A DNA stretch of 64,000 bases from assembly GCF_008017415.1 (NCBI RefSeq), contig NZ_VRSV01000001.1:1984001-2048000 (forward strand), given 5' to 3'. Positions 1-9,939 of the stretch are shown piece by piece. Both the position numbers and the translations under genes were made by a program. The stretch comes from Microbacterium hatanonis (GTDB lineage Bacteria; Actinomycetota; Actinomycetes; Actinomycetales; Microbacteriaceae). Position 1 is the stretch's first letter, and each line of letters opens with the position of its first letter. The notes beneath the pieces were generated by a model. It did no database searches. It saw only the letters and a program-made list of their open reading frames with translations, and was not told the DNA's origin.

Positions 1-1356
<1,356 letters not shown>

Positions 1357-1359
1357 TCA

Positions 1360-1365
1360 AGTCTA
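1360..1365 (-). promoter_or_regulatory. Putative -10 box of glf
   Basis: TAGACT on the minus strand, matching TANNNT. It would give a leader of about 20 nt that includes an AAAGGA ribosome binding site before the GTG start of glf. No clear -35 was identified. Confidence 0.4.
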
Positions 1366-1388
1366 GACGGCCGCCCCGCCGCGCATTT

Positions 1389-2504
1389 TCAGCTATGGCG
1401 CTGTCGCACGGCCGCGGCGATGGCGAGGAACGCCCGGGTGTTCGACGCGTATGTCACCGAGCGGAGCCTCGCAGCCGCGGCGTCGACGCGGGACTGGGAC
1501 GCGTCCAGATCGTCCAGCACATGTTCGGCGAGCGAGGCCAGGGCCTCACCGTCGCCCGGTGGGGCGTAGAGCGCCTCATCACCCATCGATGCCCGGACGC
1601 CACCGATGTCGGTGGACACCACGGCGGCTCCGCTTAGCGTCGCCTCCGCCGGCGGGAGGTGCCACCCCTCTGCATCGCTCCCGCACAGGTAGACGGATGC
1701 AGACCTATAGAGCTCGCGCAGCACCTCGGGCGACGGGTCGGACACGTACTCCACCCCCGGAGCGAGCGGACGCGGCGGGACAGGATCGATCCCGAAGGCG
1801 ACCACCCGCACATCCGGGCGGCGGGCACGGACGGCGCCGAGCGCTTCCGCGACGACATCGGGCCGTTTGTACCCGTGAGGAGAGAGCAGCGACATCACCA
1901 TCGGGCGGCGCTCCGCGAGCGGAGCGCCGGTCGGGAACGAATCGACGTCGAGCGCATTCGTCAGCAGGACGCTGGAGAGTCCCGCCCGCGAACACAGGTC
2001 TGCGAGCCAGGGGGCGATGACTATCCGCTCGTCAGCGCGCGCCCAGGCGCGACGGATCACATCCTCCGGGGCCGCCCAGGTCTCGAAGTGCTGGATGAGG
2101 GCGAGAGACGTCGCGCCCGCACGCCGGGCGACGTGAGCGACGTACGCCGTGGTCTGCACCGCGGTCGCCACGACGACAGACCGCCGGCCCAGCTTCGGAC
2201 GCGGTCGGGCAGCGGTGACCTTCACCTGCACGCGCTCGTCGAAGTGGTACCACGGGATGGAGGTGGTCGCGCGCCCCATCAGCCGCCGTCGCCACAGACC
2301 CGCCGCAAGTATCCCGGCACGGAACAGCGAGAGCCTTCCATTCTCGAACGCGTTGAAGAACGGGCTGTGCCAGACCGTCACACCGACGCCCTGGCTGACG
2401 AGCGCGTCCGCGTACTCGTAGACCACCTTGTACCCGCCGATAGGGGTCGGGGCCGGAGCAGGCAGCAGGAAGTGGACGTCCGAGACAGGCTCGTCGGCGC
2501 TCAT
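1389..2504 (-). CDS. Family 4 glycosyltransferase
   Basis: A 371 aa GT-B fold glycosyltransferase. A glycine-rich N-terminal loop (PAPTPIGGYKVVYEYADAL) precedes an acceptor-side domain. In the C-terminal half, SLLSPHGYKRPDVVAEAL and SDAEGWHLPPAEATLSG give the E-x7-E type nucleotide-sugar motif, followed by GGVRASMGDEALYAPPGD, typical of GT4 enzymes. The ATG at 2504 overlaps the flippase stop (ATGA); the reading frame stays open further upstream but that extension lies inside the flippase gene. The sugar and linkage cannot be told from sequence; the setting implies surface polysaccharide assembly. Confidence 0.85.
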   Translation of the reverse strand: MSADEPVSDVHFLLPAPAPTPIGGYKVVYEYADALVSQGVGVTVWHSPFFNAFENGRLSLFRAGILAAGLWRRRLMGRATTSIPWYHFDERVQVKVTAARPRPKLGRRSVVVATAVQTTAYVAHVARRAGATSLALIQHFETWAAPEDVIRRAWARADERIVIAPWLADLCSRAGLSSVLLTNALDVDSFPTGAPLAERRPMVMSLLSPHGYKRPDVVAEALGAVRARRPDVRVVAFGIDPVPPRPLAPGVEYVSDPSPEVLRELYRSASVYLCGSDAEGWHLPPAEATLSGAAVVSTDIGGVRASMGDEALYAPPGDGEALASLAEHVLDDLDASQSRVDAAAARLRSVTYASNTRAFLAIAAAVRQRHS

Positions 2505-3739
2505 CGCGCCGCCGCCCCGGAAGCGAGCGGCTCGGCCAATCCGGTCCGTCGCGAGTACCAGACGCAGCACAGCAGTGTGAACACCTCGCTGAGGGCGAGG
2601 CCTGCGGCGACTCCGACCGGACCGAAAGCTATCCCGCCGATGAGCATCCCCGACAGGCCCAGGATCGCACTCGCCGTCGTGACCCAGAGAACCGAGCCCT
2701 CCCGCCGTGCCGGGAGCAGCACGTTGCGTATCAACGGCGTGGAGGTGGAGATCGCGATGTACGACACTCCGAGCCAGAAGAGCATCGCGGGGTCGGCTGC
2801 GAGCTCCTCCCCGAAGATGAGCTGACTCGCGGGGACTCCGAGGAAGACGAGGAAGGCGAACCCCACCAGCCCGAGGGCGAGCATGATCCCGATGGACGCG
2901 AGGTTGCGCGCGCGACGATGATCCCCGCGCGCCTCGAGCGCCCACCCCTGCAAGGCGTTCCCCATGGCGACCACACCGAGGAGACCGTAGCGATAGATGC
3001 GGTCGCTCGATCCGTACGATGCGGAAGCGGCGGGCGACGACGTGGCCGCGACGATGGGCACCGGCGCGTTCGAGTAGAGATTGCCGACGACCTCGACACC
3101 CCAGGCGGAGCGCAGTCCCTGGATATCCGACCGGACTCGGCGCCATCCCACCCACCGCGGGAACACCCGACGAAGGTGGACGAGGTGGAACGCGAGAACC
3201 CCCGCGACCGCCGCCACGATCATGGCGACGCCGTACCAGACCACGTCACCCGTCCACAGCAGCAGGCCGATGGCTATCGCCGTCGCGATCGCCCGGGGCA
3301 CGATCTCGAACCACACGATGATCGAGATGGACGACACACCGACCGCGTACCAGCTCACACCGAACCCGCCCAGCGCCCCGGCGATCGCGAACGTCACGGC
3401 GACGCCGACCGTCGCACCGGGAGCGAGGAGCGCGCCGATGATGGCCGCACCCACGGCCACGGCCGCGATGATGGGCAGTCGCGCGTAGAACGACCGACCG
3501 TAGAGCTCGTGGCGGGCTTCAGAGGATGTCTCCACGGCGACCATGGGCGTGCCCAGCGCGTTCCACCCGACGTAGCCGACCGCGGCGGCGTATGTGCCGA
3601 CGGCTTGGCCGACGTTGAACGCGACCCATCCGTCCTCACCGCTGGCGCGTCCCACGATCGGGATGGCCACGAAGGGCAGGATGGCCGAGATGAAAGGAAG
3701 TGTGGAGAATCCGGCAAGACGTCGGATGAGAGTGGCCAC
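2501..3739 (-). CDS. Wzx/MATE-like polysaccharide flippase
   Basis: A 412 aa polytopic membrane protein with about 12 hydrophobic segments and short loops. It begins RRLAGFSTLPFISAILPFVAIPIVGRA, typical of lipid-linked oligosaccharide flippases, which move undecaprenyl-linked repeat units across the membrane. The GTG start lies 6 nt after TAGTCT (minus strand), so the mRNA is probably leaderless. Downstream it overlaps a GT4 gene by 4 nt. The same locus also encodes an ABC-type polysaccharide exporter at 16.2-17.8 kb, so two different export routes seem to coexist. Confidence 0.8.
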   Translation of the reverse strand: MATLIRRLAGFSTLPFISAILPFVAIPIVGRASGEDGWVAFNVGQAVGTYAAAVGYVGWNALGTPMVAVETSSEARHELYGRSFYARLPIIAAVAVGAAIIGALLAPGATVGVAVTFAIAGALGGFGVSWYAVGVSSISIIVWFEIVPRAIATAIAIGLLLWTGDVVWYGVAMIVAAVAGVLAFHLVHLRRVFPRWVGWRRVRSDIQGLRSAWGVEVVGNLYSNAPVPIVAATSSPAASASYGSSDRIYRYGLLGVVAMGNALQGWALEARGDHRRARNLASIGIMLALGLVGFAFLVFLGVPASQLIFGEELAADPAMLFWLGVSYIAISTSTPLIRNVLLPARREGSVLWVTTASAILGLSGMLIGGIAFGPVGVAAGLALSEVFTLLCCVWYSRRTGLAEPLASGAAAR

Positions 3740-3745
3740 CCGAAG

Positions 3746-3751
3746 AGACTA
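3746..3751 (-). promoter_or_regulatory. Leaderless -10 box of the flippase gene
   Basis: TAGTCT on the minus strand, 6 nt before the GTG at 3739, placing the transcript start at the start codon. The gap of about 150 nt to the divergent DUF6541 gene at 3893 must hold promoters for both directions. Confidence 0.5.
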
Positions 3752-3892
3752 GTTGACCTCTATTCGAGAACCCGCGGCGGCGCCTCTCGGAGTCCGTCGA
3801 TGTGTGTCCGTTATCCTTCCCTGCGGGCTCGGTGCCGATATGCGCCGAGTTCGAGCCCCCCGGGCCCCGCGCGCTGAGCGAAAGACATATGA

Positions 3893-5827
3893 ATGACCTG
3901 GATCGATCTCGCCGTCGCCGGCGCCCTCACCGCGGCCGTGGTCGTCCTCCCGGGGATCGTGCTCGCCCTCGTGATGGGACTGCGCGGGCTCGCCTCCTGG
4001 GCTGCTGCCTTCCCGTTCGGAGTCACCGTCATCAGCACGGCGTCCGTGGCCGCCCCGCTCATCGGTCTGGCCTGGTCGCCGCTGCCCGTCGTCCTCGTGA
4101 CGGTCGTCTTCGCCGCCGTGATCGTGGGCGTCCGGCTCGCCGCGAATCGGGGGTGGCGGTTGCGCGCGCCCCAACCGGTGGAGCGGGGCAGGTGGGTCAT
4201 CGCCGCGGTGGTGGCCGCGGGGATCGTGGTCGCTGCGCAGGTCGTCGTCGTCATCGGGGCGCCCGACAACATCTCCCAGACGTTCGACAACATCTTCCAT
4301 CTGAATGCCGTGCGATACGCACTGGACAACGGGAACGCGTCGCCGTTGTTCGTGGGATCGATGACCAGTACGAGCGGTGGCATGTGGTTCTACCCCACCG
4401 CATGGCACGCAACGGCCGCTCTGGTCGTCCAGGCGACCGGCGCATCGATCCCGGTCGCCGCCAACGCGATGGCGCTCGTGTTCTCCGCGCTCGCGTGGCC
4501 GGCGGGGGCGATGTGGCTGACGTCCGAGCTCTTCGGGCGTGGGCGCGGAACCGCGATCGGCGCGGGGTTGGCGATCATCGGGTCGGCGTCGTTCCCGTTG
4601 CTGATGATCGATTACGGCGTGCTCTACCCGCTCCACATGGGGCTCGCCGTTCTTCCTGCCGCCCTCGCGCTCGCGCTGCGCGCGCTGCGGATCACCTCTC
4701 CCGGGGGTCTGCCCGCGGCACTGGCCGTGGTCGGCACCCTTGGGACGCTGCCTGGCCTGGCCGTCGCACACCCCGGTGCTCTCGTCGCGTGGATCGTCTT
4801 CGTCTCGGTGGGAATCGTGTTCACCGCGGTTCGCGCCTGGAAGGGTTCGCGCTCGCGAGGTCAGCGTGCCCTCGTCGTGGTTTTCGTCGCTGCCTACGCG
4901 ATCGTCGCCGCCGCCGTCTGGTGGGTCCTGCGCCCGCCGGCCGCGGCTCGGACATGGCAGCCCGAGATGACCGTCGCCCAGGCGATGGGAGAGGTGTCGT
5001 TCGCATCTCCCTACCGCGCCCCGCTCGCACTGCTCGTCGCCGTTCTCATGATCGCGGGAGTCGTCTGGGCCGTGCGGTCGCGCCGTCGCGCTCCCCTCTA
5101 CGCCGTTGTCGCGCTGCTCGCCGTCGGCGGCCTGTACGTGGTGGTCGCTGCGCTCCCCTACTTCGAGATTCGAGACGTACTGACGGGCAGCTGGTACAAC
5201 AACCTCCCCCGCGTCGCGGCGATCCTTCCGACCGCGGTGGTCCCTCTCGCCGGTGCGGGCGCCCTGTTCCTGTCGGCCGGCGTGCGAGGGGCGGCTCGAC
5301 GGATGCGACTGCGCGGCCCTCTTCAGGCGATCGCGACTGCGGGCGTCCTGCTCATCGCCGTCGTCGCCGCGCTCCTGCCGATGCGGACGCCCATTGATAC
5401 AGCGCAGGCGAACTACACGTTGGACGCCGACTCCCCCCTGGTCTCGGCCGACGAGATGGCCCTCATGCGGCGACTCGACGACGAGGTCGAGCCGGACGCG
5501 GTGATCGCCGGGAGCCCGTGGACGGGTGCCGGGCTGGCCTACGCCATCAGCGGGCGAGAGGTTCTCCAACCCCACACCCTCATGGACATCACGAGCGAGA
5601 TGACCGCCATCAACGACGGCCTCGATCGCGCGGCGCCGGGCGGTACGGTGTGCCGGGCGGTCGACGACACCAGGGTTCGATACGTCCTCGACTTCGGCAC
5701 CCGGGAGGTCCACGGAGGCAATCACCCCTATCCCGGATTCAGCCGACTCGCCGCCTCGAAGGCTGTCGAACTCGTCGACGAGGAGGGCGACGCACGCCTC
5801 TACCGCATCGTCGGTTGCGCACGATGA
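3893..5827 (+). CDS. DUF6541 family polytopic membrane protein
   Basis: A 644 aa protein with more than ten hydrophobic segments through most of its length and a soluble C-terminal part from about residue 500 (PIDTAQANYTLDADSPLVSADEMALMRRL). It matches the DUF6541 type of actinobacterial membrane protein common in surface glycan loci, with overall architecture like a GT-C enzyme (inference). An extracellular-type loop after the first helices has NISQTFDNIFHLNAVRYAL and TSTSGGMWFYPTAWH. It is divergent from the flippase and overlaps the next glycosyltransferase by 4 nt. Function is unproven. Confidence 0.7.
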   Translation: MTWIDLAVAGALTAAVVVLPGIVLALVMGLRGLASWAAAFPFGVTVISTASVAAPLIGLAWSPLPVVLVTVVFAAVIVGVRLAANRGWRLRAPQPVERGRWVIAAVVAAGIVVAAQVVVVIGAPDNISQTFDNIFHLNAVRYALDNGNASPLFVGSMTSTSGGMWFYPTAWHATAALVVQATGASIPVAANAMALVFSALAWPAGAMWLTSELFGRGRGTAIGAGLAIIGSASFPLLMIDYGVLYPLHMGLAVLPAALALALRALRITSPGGLPAALAVVGTLGTLPGLAVAHPGALVAWIVFVSVGIVFTAVRAWKGSRSRGQRALVVVFVAAYAIVAAAVWWVLRPPAAARTWQPEMTVAQAMGEVSFASPYRAPLALLVAVLMIAGVVWAVRSRRRAPLYAVVALLAVGGLYVVVAALPYFEIRDVLTGSWYNNLPRVAAILPTAVVPLAGAGALFLSAGVRGAARRMRLRGPLQAIATAGVLLIAVVAALLPMRTPIDTAQANYTLDADSPLVSADEMALMRRLDDEVEPDAVIAGSPWTGAGLAYAISGREVLQPHTLMDITSEMTAINDGLDRAAPGGTVCRAVDDTRVRYVLDFGTREVHGGNHPYPGFSRLAASKAVELVDEEGDARLYRIVGCAR

Positions 5828-6729
5828 GCGACGACCCCGTCGTCGTCGACATCATGCTCCCCTTCTGGGGACCACCCGAGCTCCTGTTCGAGGCGGTGCG
5901 GAGCGTTCTCGATCAGAGCGATCCGGGATGGCGTCTGACCGTCATCGATGACGCCTACCCGAGCGAGTCGGTGCCCCAGTTCTTCGCCGATCTCGATGAC
6001 GAACGAGTGCGCTATCTGCGAAACGACAGCAACGTCGGCATCATGGAGAACTTCCGTCGCTGCGCCGAGCTCGCCTCCGCGGAATACACCACCATCTTGG
6101 GCTCCGACGACCGTCTGCTCCCCGACTACGTCCGGTTGCTCCGGACCTTCGTCGCGCGGTTCCCCGACGTCGACATCTTCGCCCCCGCGGTCGTCGTGAT
6201 CGACGAGAACGGCGATCCCCACCGCCCGCTGGCCGATCGCGTCAAAGGGCTTCTGACACCGCCGCCCGCGGCGGGACCCGTTCGCCTCGAGGGCGAGGCC
6301 CTCGTGGCAAGCCTCGTTCGCGGCAACTGGCTCTACTGGCCCTCGCTGGCCATCCGCACCGCGCGGCTGAAGCAGATCCCGTTTCGGCTCGACCTGCCGA
6401 TCATCCTCGACCTGGCCTTCATCCTCGACGTCGCCTTCGATGGCGGCGCTGTGATGTACATGAACGGTGAGCCGTCGTTCGAGTACCGACGGCACGAGTC
6501 GAGCCTGTCCCAGACGGCGATCTCCGACGGCGTCCGGTTCCGCGACGAAGCTCGATTCCACCGGGAGGTCAGCCTCCGTGCGCGCACACGCGGATGGCGG
6601 AGAGCGGCGCGGTGGGCGGCACTGCGCCCGTCATCGCGACTCCACTCCGCCGCCGCGCTGCCGGGTGCCGTGCGGTCACGCGACTCCGCCGCTTCTTCTG
6701 CAGCGGCGAGGAACGTCTTCGGACGGTGA
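5824..6729 (+). CDS. Family 2 glycosyltransferase
   Basis: A 301 aa GT-A fold enzyme. The N-terminus VDIMLPFWGPPELLFEAVRS and WRLTVIDDAYPS give the nucleotide-binding strand and first acidic pair. NVGIMENFRRCAELASAEY followed by ILGSDDRLLPDYV gives the metal-binding DxD equivalent. A C-terminal basic tail (RARTRGWRRAARW) suggests membrane-surface attachment. The start ATG overlaps the DUF6541 stop (ATGA), so the two form an operon. It converges on the next gene with a 1-nt gap. Donor and acceptor are unknown. Confidence 0.87.
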   Translation: MSDDPVVVDIMLPFWGPPELLFEAVRSVLDQSDPGWRLTVIDDAYPSESVPQFFADLDDERVRYLRNDSNVGIMENFRRCAELASAEYTTILGSDDRLLPDYVRLLRTFVARFPDVDIFAPAVVVIDENGDPHRPLADRVKGLLTPPPAAGPVRLEGEALVASLVRGNWLYWPSLAIRTARLKQIPFRLDLPIILDLAFILDVAFDGGAVMYMNGEPSFEYRRHESSLSQTAISDGVRFRDEARFHREVSLRARTRGWRRAARWAALRPSSRLHSAAALPGAVRSRDSAASSAAARNVFGR

Positions 6730-6730
6730 G

Positions 6731-7510
6731 CTAGGCCTTGCTCCGCGGCCGACGGCGGATGCGGCGGACGGCCTCGATCGAGCACCGTACGAGCATGACC
6801 CGGGCACGGAGAACCGCCCGCACTCCTCGCGGACGCGAAGGCGACGCATTCGCCTCGTGCAGTCGCCGTTGCACCGAGGGCGAGTGCACGTGCTCGAGAG
6901 TGGCCGACGCGTTCGCGACCGTTGCGATCCACAGATCGTGCGACTCGGTGAGGAACGTCGGGAACGGCAGCACCGTCGAGAGGAATTCTCGACGCACCGC
7001 CATCGCGCAGCCGAAGTATGGGGCGATCCCCGCCCAGATGGTCAGCTGACGCCGGATTCGATCGGACGGACGGGATCGCCCCAGCCGCCACGGGCGCCTC
7101 GTCAGAGGGTGCGGAAGAGGTGCGCCGTCGCCCAACAGGACGAGGTCGGATGCGGCGACCTCAGCCGAGTCCACGGCAGCGCACAGCAGGTCACGCCGTC
7201 CGGGGATCCAGACGTCGTCTTGATCGGAGAGCAGGATCACCTCGCGTGACGCCAGCGACAGAGCGTGCTCGAAGGTCGCCACGTATCCCCGATTCGCCTT
7301 CTGCCTGATCAGGCGCACTCGTGGATCGTCGAACGCTTCGATGAGGGCGACACTGTCGTCCGTGCTCGCGTCATCGACGATCACGATCTCGTCATCGGAA
7401 CGGAGCTCGACGAGAATGGAGTCCAGCTGCGGCGTGAGCCACCGCGCGCCGTTGTACACCGCCATGCAGACCGAGACGCTCGGGCCCGTCGGCGCAGGAG
7501 TGGTGGCCAC
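6731..7510 (-). CDS. Family 2 glycosyltransferase
   Basis: A 259 aa GT2 enzyme with the classic start SVSVCMAVYNGARWLTPQLDSIL, then DDEIVIVDDASTDDS and RGYVATFEHALSLAS, and the metal-binding segment LLSDQDDVW near residue 95. This layout resembles rhamnosyltransferase-type GT2 proteins of surface glycan loci. The GTG start has a GGAGG upstream. It is transcribed divergently from the GT2 gene at 7630. The arginine-rich C-terminus (RRIRRRPRSKA) could bind the membrane. Confidence 0.87.
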   Translation of the reverse strand: MATTPAPTGPSVSVCMAVYNGARWLTPQLDSILVELRSDDEIVIVDDASTDDSVALIEAFDDPRVRLIRQKANRGYVATFEHALSLASREVILLSDQDDVWIPGRRDLLCAAVDSAEVAASDLVLLGDGAPLPHPLTRRPWRLGRSRPSDRIRRQLTIWAGIAPYFGCAMAVRREFLSTVLPFPTFLTESHDLWIATVANASATLEHVHSPSVQRRLHEANASPSRPRGVRAVLRARVMLVRCSIEAVRRIRRRPRSKA

Positions 7511-7572
7511 TGTGAGTCCTCCGGTCGAATGCGCGATGAACGGCGCATCCCGTGCACCGCGCCCGCGCCATC

Positions 7573-7578
7573 TAGACT
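7573..7578 (+). promoter_or_regulatory. Putative -10 box of the GT2 gene at 7630
   Basis: TAGACT, giving a leader of roughly 45 nt that contains a GCGCC/GGCGC hairpin and a GGGAGGA ribosome binding site before the ATG at 7630. Confidence 0.4.
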
Positions 7579-7629
7579 ATCCACAGCGCCGAAGGGCGCC
7601 GGCATGCAACTCAATCGGGAGGACGATCG

Positions 7630-8625
7630 ATGCTCCGTCCCACACCGGGCGCCATCGTCATGGCCGCCTACGAGCCCGACCCGGAGCTCTTCCGTCGGCA
7701 GATCCGATCCATCGCGGCCCAGACGGTCACGGATTTCATCTGCGTGATCTCTCCTGACAGCGACCCCGCACCGATCCGCGCCCTCCTGTCCGAAGCCGCG
7801 CCGGGCGACGAGCGATTCACCGTCATCGACACGGGCGGCGAGCGGCTCGGCTTCTATCTGAACTTCGAACGCGGCCTGCTGTCCGTGCCGCCCCAGGCCG
7901 AGTGGGTCGCACTCGCCGACCAGGACGACTGGTGGTACCCCGAGAAGCTCGAGACGCTGCTCCCTCACCTCACGACCCACGGAATGGTCTCCGGTCAGGC
8001 TCGCCTCGTCGAATACCCGTCGGGCGCCGTCCTCGGTCAGACCGATCGGCGTAACGGCACTCTCGAGCGACTCATGCTCAGCAATCAGTTCACCGGTTCG
8101 CTCAGTGTGCTCCGCCGCGAACTGCTGGAACTCGCCCTCCCCTTCCCGCGGCTGAGCACGAGGGCAGCAGCGCACGATCACTGGCTGGCCGTCTGCGCCG
8201 CAGCGACATCAGGCACACACATCACGAGCGACGTCGTGCAGGATTACGTCCAGCATTCCGCGAACGTGTTCGGCGATCCGACCTCCATGCCCTCACGCCC
8301 CAGCCTCATCCAGTCGTGGCGGAATGCTCGAAAGATGAGCCGCGGCGCGGAGGGCGATGACGGCGTTCTCGCGGTCGTGCGCACCACGTACAACGTCTAC
8401 GTGGGCTGGCGTCAGGCGATGACGTCCACGCTTGCGCAACGACGGGACGACGACGCGTCACTGAACGTCCTAGAACGGAGCTTCGGGTCGCGACGACGCC
8501 TGCGGGCTCTCCTTCCCAACCTCCGTGTCGCAGTACGAGACGGTTATGTCCCCCGCGGGTTCGCTGTGCAGTATCTGGCGAGCTGGATGTGCGGGACGAT
8601 CACTCCGCGGCGCCGTCGCGGCTGA
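7630..8625 (+). CDS. Family 2 glycosyltransferase
   Basis: A 331 aa GT2 protein. PGAIVMAAYEPDPELFRRQIRSI gives the first strand and LGFYLNFERGLLSVP plus LADQDDWWYPEKLE gives the DxD-type metal site near residue 98. The following LSNQFTGSLSVLRRELLELALPFP is common in GT2 enzymes of rhamnan and galactan loci. A GGAGGA site precedes the ATG. The 3' end overlaps the convergent GT2 gene by 26 nt, so the last residues are coded on both strands. Sugar specificity is unknown. Confidence 0.85.
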   Translation: MLRPTPGAIVMAAYEPDPELFRRQIRSIAAQTVTDFICVISPDSDPAPIRALLSEAAPGDERFTVIDTGGERLGFYLNFERGLLSVPPQAEWVALADQDDWWYPEKLETLLPHLTTHGMVSGQARLVEYPSGAVLGQTDRRNGTLERLMLSNQFTGSLSVLRRELLELALPFPRLSTRAAAHDHWLAVCAAATSGTHITSDVVQDYVQHSANVFGDPTSMPSRPSLIQSWRNARKMSRGAEGDDGVLAVVRTTYNVYVGWRQAMTSTLAQRRDDDASLNVLERSFGSRRRLRALLPNLRVAVRDGYVPRGFAVQYLASWMCGTITPRRRRG

Positions 8626-9550
8626 CCTCGACACCGCTCCATCGCACACCCTCGGCCACTGTCGCGAGCCGGTCCGGCAGACGACCCATGGTGCCCCGGA
8701 AGCCCGCGGACAGACCCCGTGCGACGATCTGCGCGAGTGCCCGGCGCGGCCGAGCCCCGAGAACCGAGACGACGAAGTAGGCGAGATCTACGCCTGCATC
8801 AGTGAGCACTCGCACCGGAGCCCGCCGCACATACGACCGACTGAATACGACACGGTTGCGGGCCCGGTAGAAATACCGGAAAGGGGTGCTGACCGACGTC
8901 GTGATGTGGAGGCCCGGAGCCAAGCTCAACCGGACCGTGCGTCCGAGCGAGTGCGGCATCGACACACCCCGCGCTGCGAGAACCTCCCAGCCGCGGGTCA
9001 GCGCCCGCATCTCGAACTCCGTGTCGACGAGGTCGATGAAGTAGTCGTCACGAAGAGTCCCGAGCGCACTCCACGCTTCGCGCGGAACGAGCATCCCCGA
9101 CTGGATGACCTTCCTCGCCCGACACAGGCCCGGCGCGATATCCGCTCCGCGCGACTGTGCCGTGTCCGCGAAGAACTCCGGAACGATCGCGGCGACCGAT
9201 GACGACGATTCTCGCGCCCTGGAGAGGGCGTCGCTCATCCGCCCGACGAAGTCCGTCGGTGGCGCGGAGTCCTGGTCGAACGTGAAGACGGCGGCGGCAC
9301 CCGACGACAGCGCACGCTCGACGCCGACGTTCAAGGCGTGCGCTATGCCTCGGTTCTCCGCATGACGAACGACATCGGCACCGGCGACCGCCGCAGCCTC
9401 GTACACGGCGTCCGATCGGGGCCCGCTTCCGTCGTCGACCACCACGACGTCGCAATCACGGGCGAGCAGAGCGACGAGGTCGGCGAGAGCCGCCGGGGGC
9501 CGGAAGGACGCGATGACGGCCGATGGTCTCGTGGAATCGTCGGTCATCAC
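8600..9550 (-). CDS. Family 2 glycosyltransferase (rhamnosyltransferase-like)
   Basis: A 316 aa GT2 enzyme: SAVIASFRPPAALADLVALLA, VVVVDDGSG, then NRGIAHALNVGVERAL and FTFDQDSAPP (metal-binding DQD near residue 98). PREAWSALGTLRDDYFIDLVDTEF follows, characteristic of RfbN/RfbF-like rhamnosyltransferases, so a dTDP-rhamnose donor from the rml genes nearby is plausible (inference). Start: GTG at 9550 overlaps the DUF2304 stop (GTGA); an ATG at 9547 is the in-frame alternative. It is the last gene of a GT2-DUF2304-GT2 operon. Confidence 0.87.
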   Translation of the reverse strand: MMTDDSTRPSAVIASFRPPAALADLVALLARDCDVVVVDDGSGPRSDAVYEAAAVAGADVVRHAENRGIAHALNVGVERALSSGAAAVFTFDQDSAPPTDFVGRMSDALSRARESSSSVAAIVPEFFADTAQSRGADIAPGLCRARKVIQSGMLVPREAWSALGTLRDDYFIDLVDTEFEMRALTRGWEVLAARGVSMPHSLGRTVRLSLAPGLHITTSVSTPFRYFYRARNRVVFSRSYVRRAPVRVLTDAGVDLAYFVVSVLGARPRRALAQIVARGLSAGFRGTMGRLPDRLATVAEGVRWSGVEVSRDGAAE

Positions 9551-9939
9551 CGATCGGAGCCGTCAGCGGGATCGGTCGGGGCAGCGGAGCCTGCGTCGAC
9601 GGACCCCTGCAGCCGCTCCACGCCCTCGCGGAGCACCGCGACCTCCTCTGCCAGACGGCGGATCTCCTCCTCCGCCTGCGACTGCTCCCACGAGAGGTGC
9701 AGCGCAACGCCGAGCAGCAGAAGGATCGCCAGCGTGAAAAGGAGGTTCGCTGGCAACTGGAAGCCGAGCGATACGGTCGCCCACATGAGCAGCTGGGGAA
9801 AGATCCCGAGGATGAGCACGGCCGCGCCGATGATCAGCCACAGGACGGCGTACTTCTCGCGCAGCTGACGTCGCAGCAGCATGGTGACGACGGCGACGAC
9901 GAGTGCGACGGCGAGCAGAATCGCCCCGAGAACCATCAT
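9547..9939 (-). CDS. DUF2304 small membrane protein
   Basis: 130 aa. An N-terminal helix (VLGAILLAVALVVAVVTML) is followed by RRQLREKYAVLWLIIGAAVLIL and a third hydrophobic segment, then a charged coiled-coil tail (EEEIRRLAEEVAVLREGVERL). LREKYAVLWL is the hallmark of DUF2304 proteins, usually found beside dolichyl-phosphate-mannose-synthase-like GT2 genes and thought to assist lipid-linked sugar synthesis or flipping (family knowledge). ATGA overlap with the upstream GT2 and 4-nt overlap with the downstream GT2 place it in the middle of a tightly coupled operon. Confidence 0.82.
   Translation of the reverse strand: MMVLGAILLAVALVVAVVTMLLRRQLREKYAVLWLIIGAAVLILGIFPQLLMWATVSLGFQLPANLLFTLAILLLLGVALHLSWEQSQAEEEIRRLAEEVAVLREGVERLQGSVDAGSAAPTDPADGSDR

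Noticed and set aside
3749-5725. A 658-codon minus-strand frame opposite the DUF6541 gene
   Set aside because: Its sequence is dominated by Arg, Gly, Asp and His with no membrane or enzyme motif, the composition typical of a shadow frame, whereas the plus-strand product has clear membrane helices and an operon partner.
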